From assembly GCA_964649665.1 (NCBI GenBank), contig CAZYPU010000041.1:1-6174 (forward strand): DNA of 6,174 nt, written 5' to 3'. Position numbers and translations under genes: made by a program. Source of the DNA: CAZYPU01 sp964649665. GTDB lineage: Bacteria; Omnitrophota; Gorgyraeia; JABMRN01; RBG-13-46-9. Shown here in pieces: positions 6,171-6,174 of the stretch. How positions within the stretch are numbered: the first letter of the stretch is position 1; each line of letters starts with the position of its first letter. The notes beneath the pieces were generated by a model. It was not told the origin of the DNA and did not search any database. It saw only the letters and a program-made list of their open reading frames with translations.

Positions 6171-6174
6171 GTAA

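Overview
The window is a compact stretch of a surface-polysaccharide (O-antigen, capsule or exopolysaccharide type) biosynthesis locus, read entirely from the minus strand. Transcription order, from high to low coordinates: a small class I methyltransferase (6160-5537), a second methyltransferase with an N-terminal four-cysteine zinc motif (5464-4583), a GT4-type glycosyltransferase (4586-3432), a polytopic membrane GT-C/GT39-like glycosyltransferase (3435-2125), a GT2 glycosyltransferase (2128-1244), and a second GT4-type glycosyltransferase (1247 to beyond position 1, so its C-terminus is missing). No plus-strand gene is credible, and no gene-free stretch exceeds 72 bases.

The last five genes are joined by four consecutive 4-base start/stop overlaps (ATGA, ATGA, GTGA, ATGA), a strong sign of one translationally coupled polycistronic message. 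The only real intergenic gap (5465-5536) separates the two methyltransferases and holds an 18-bp perfect inverted repeat with no U-tract.

The most unusual feature is an 83-bp palindromic interspersed-type repeat (744-826, 11-bp perfect terminal inverted repeats, internal stems) lying inside the final glycosyltransferase gene. It is read through in frame as about 28 extra residues (141-168), beginning CHCEEGAQRP and ending RPFGARND. The flanking protein is a normal GT4 enzyme with its catalytic-domain motifs intact, so this looks like a tolerated, protein-coding insertion of a small non-autonomous repeat, comparable to Rickettsia palindromic elements.

Organism: a bacterium of moderate GC content with Shine-Dalgarno initiation. 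The mix of glycosyltransferases and methyltransferases fits a Gram-negative or an uncultivated lineage. Dispersed repeats of the GTCATTGCGAG type are, from memory, frequent in environmental genomes (for example Omnitrophota-like lineages) as well as in Rickettsiales; I cannot assign a phylum from this window.

Together the genes probably assemble and methylate a glycan: GT4 and GT2 enzymes add sugars from nucleotide donors at the inner face of the membrane, the GT39-like protein uses a polyprenyl-phosphate sugar on the outer face, and the methyltransferases may modify sugars or chain ends. Exact sugars and linkages cannot be read from the sequence.
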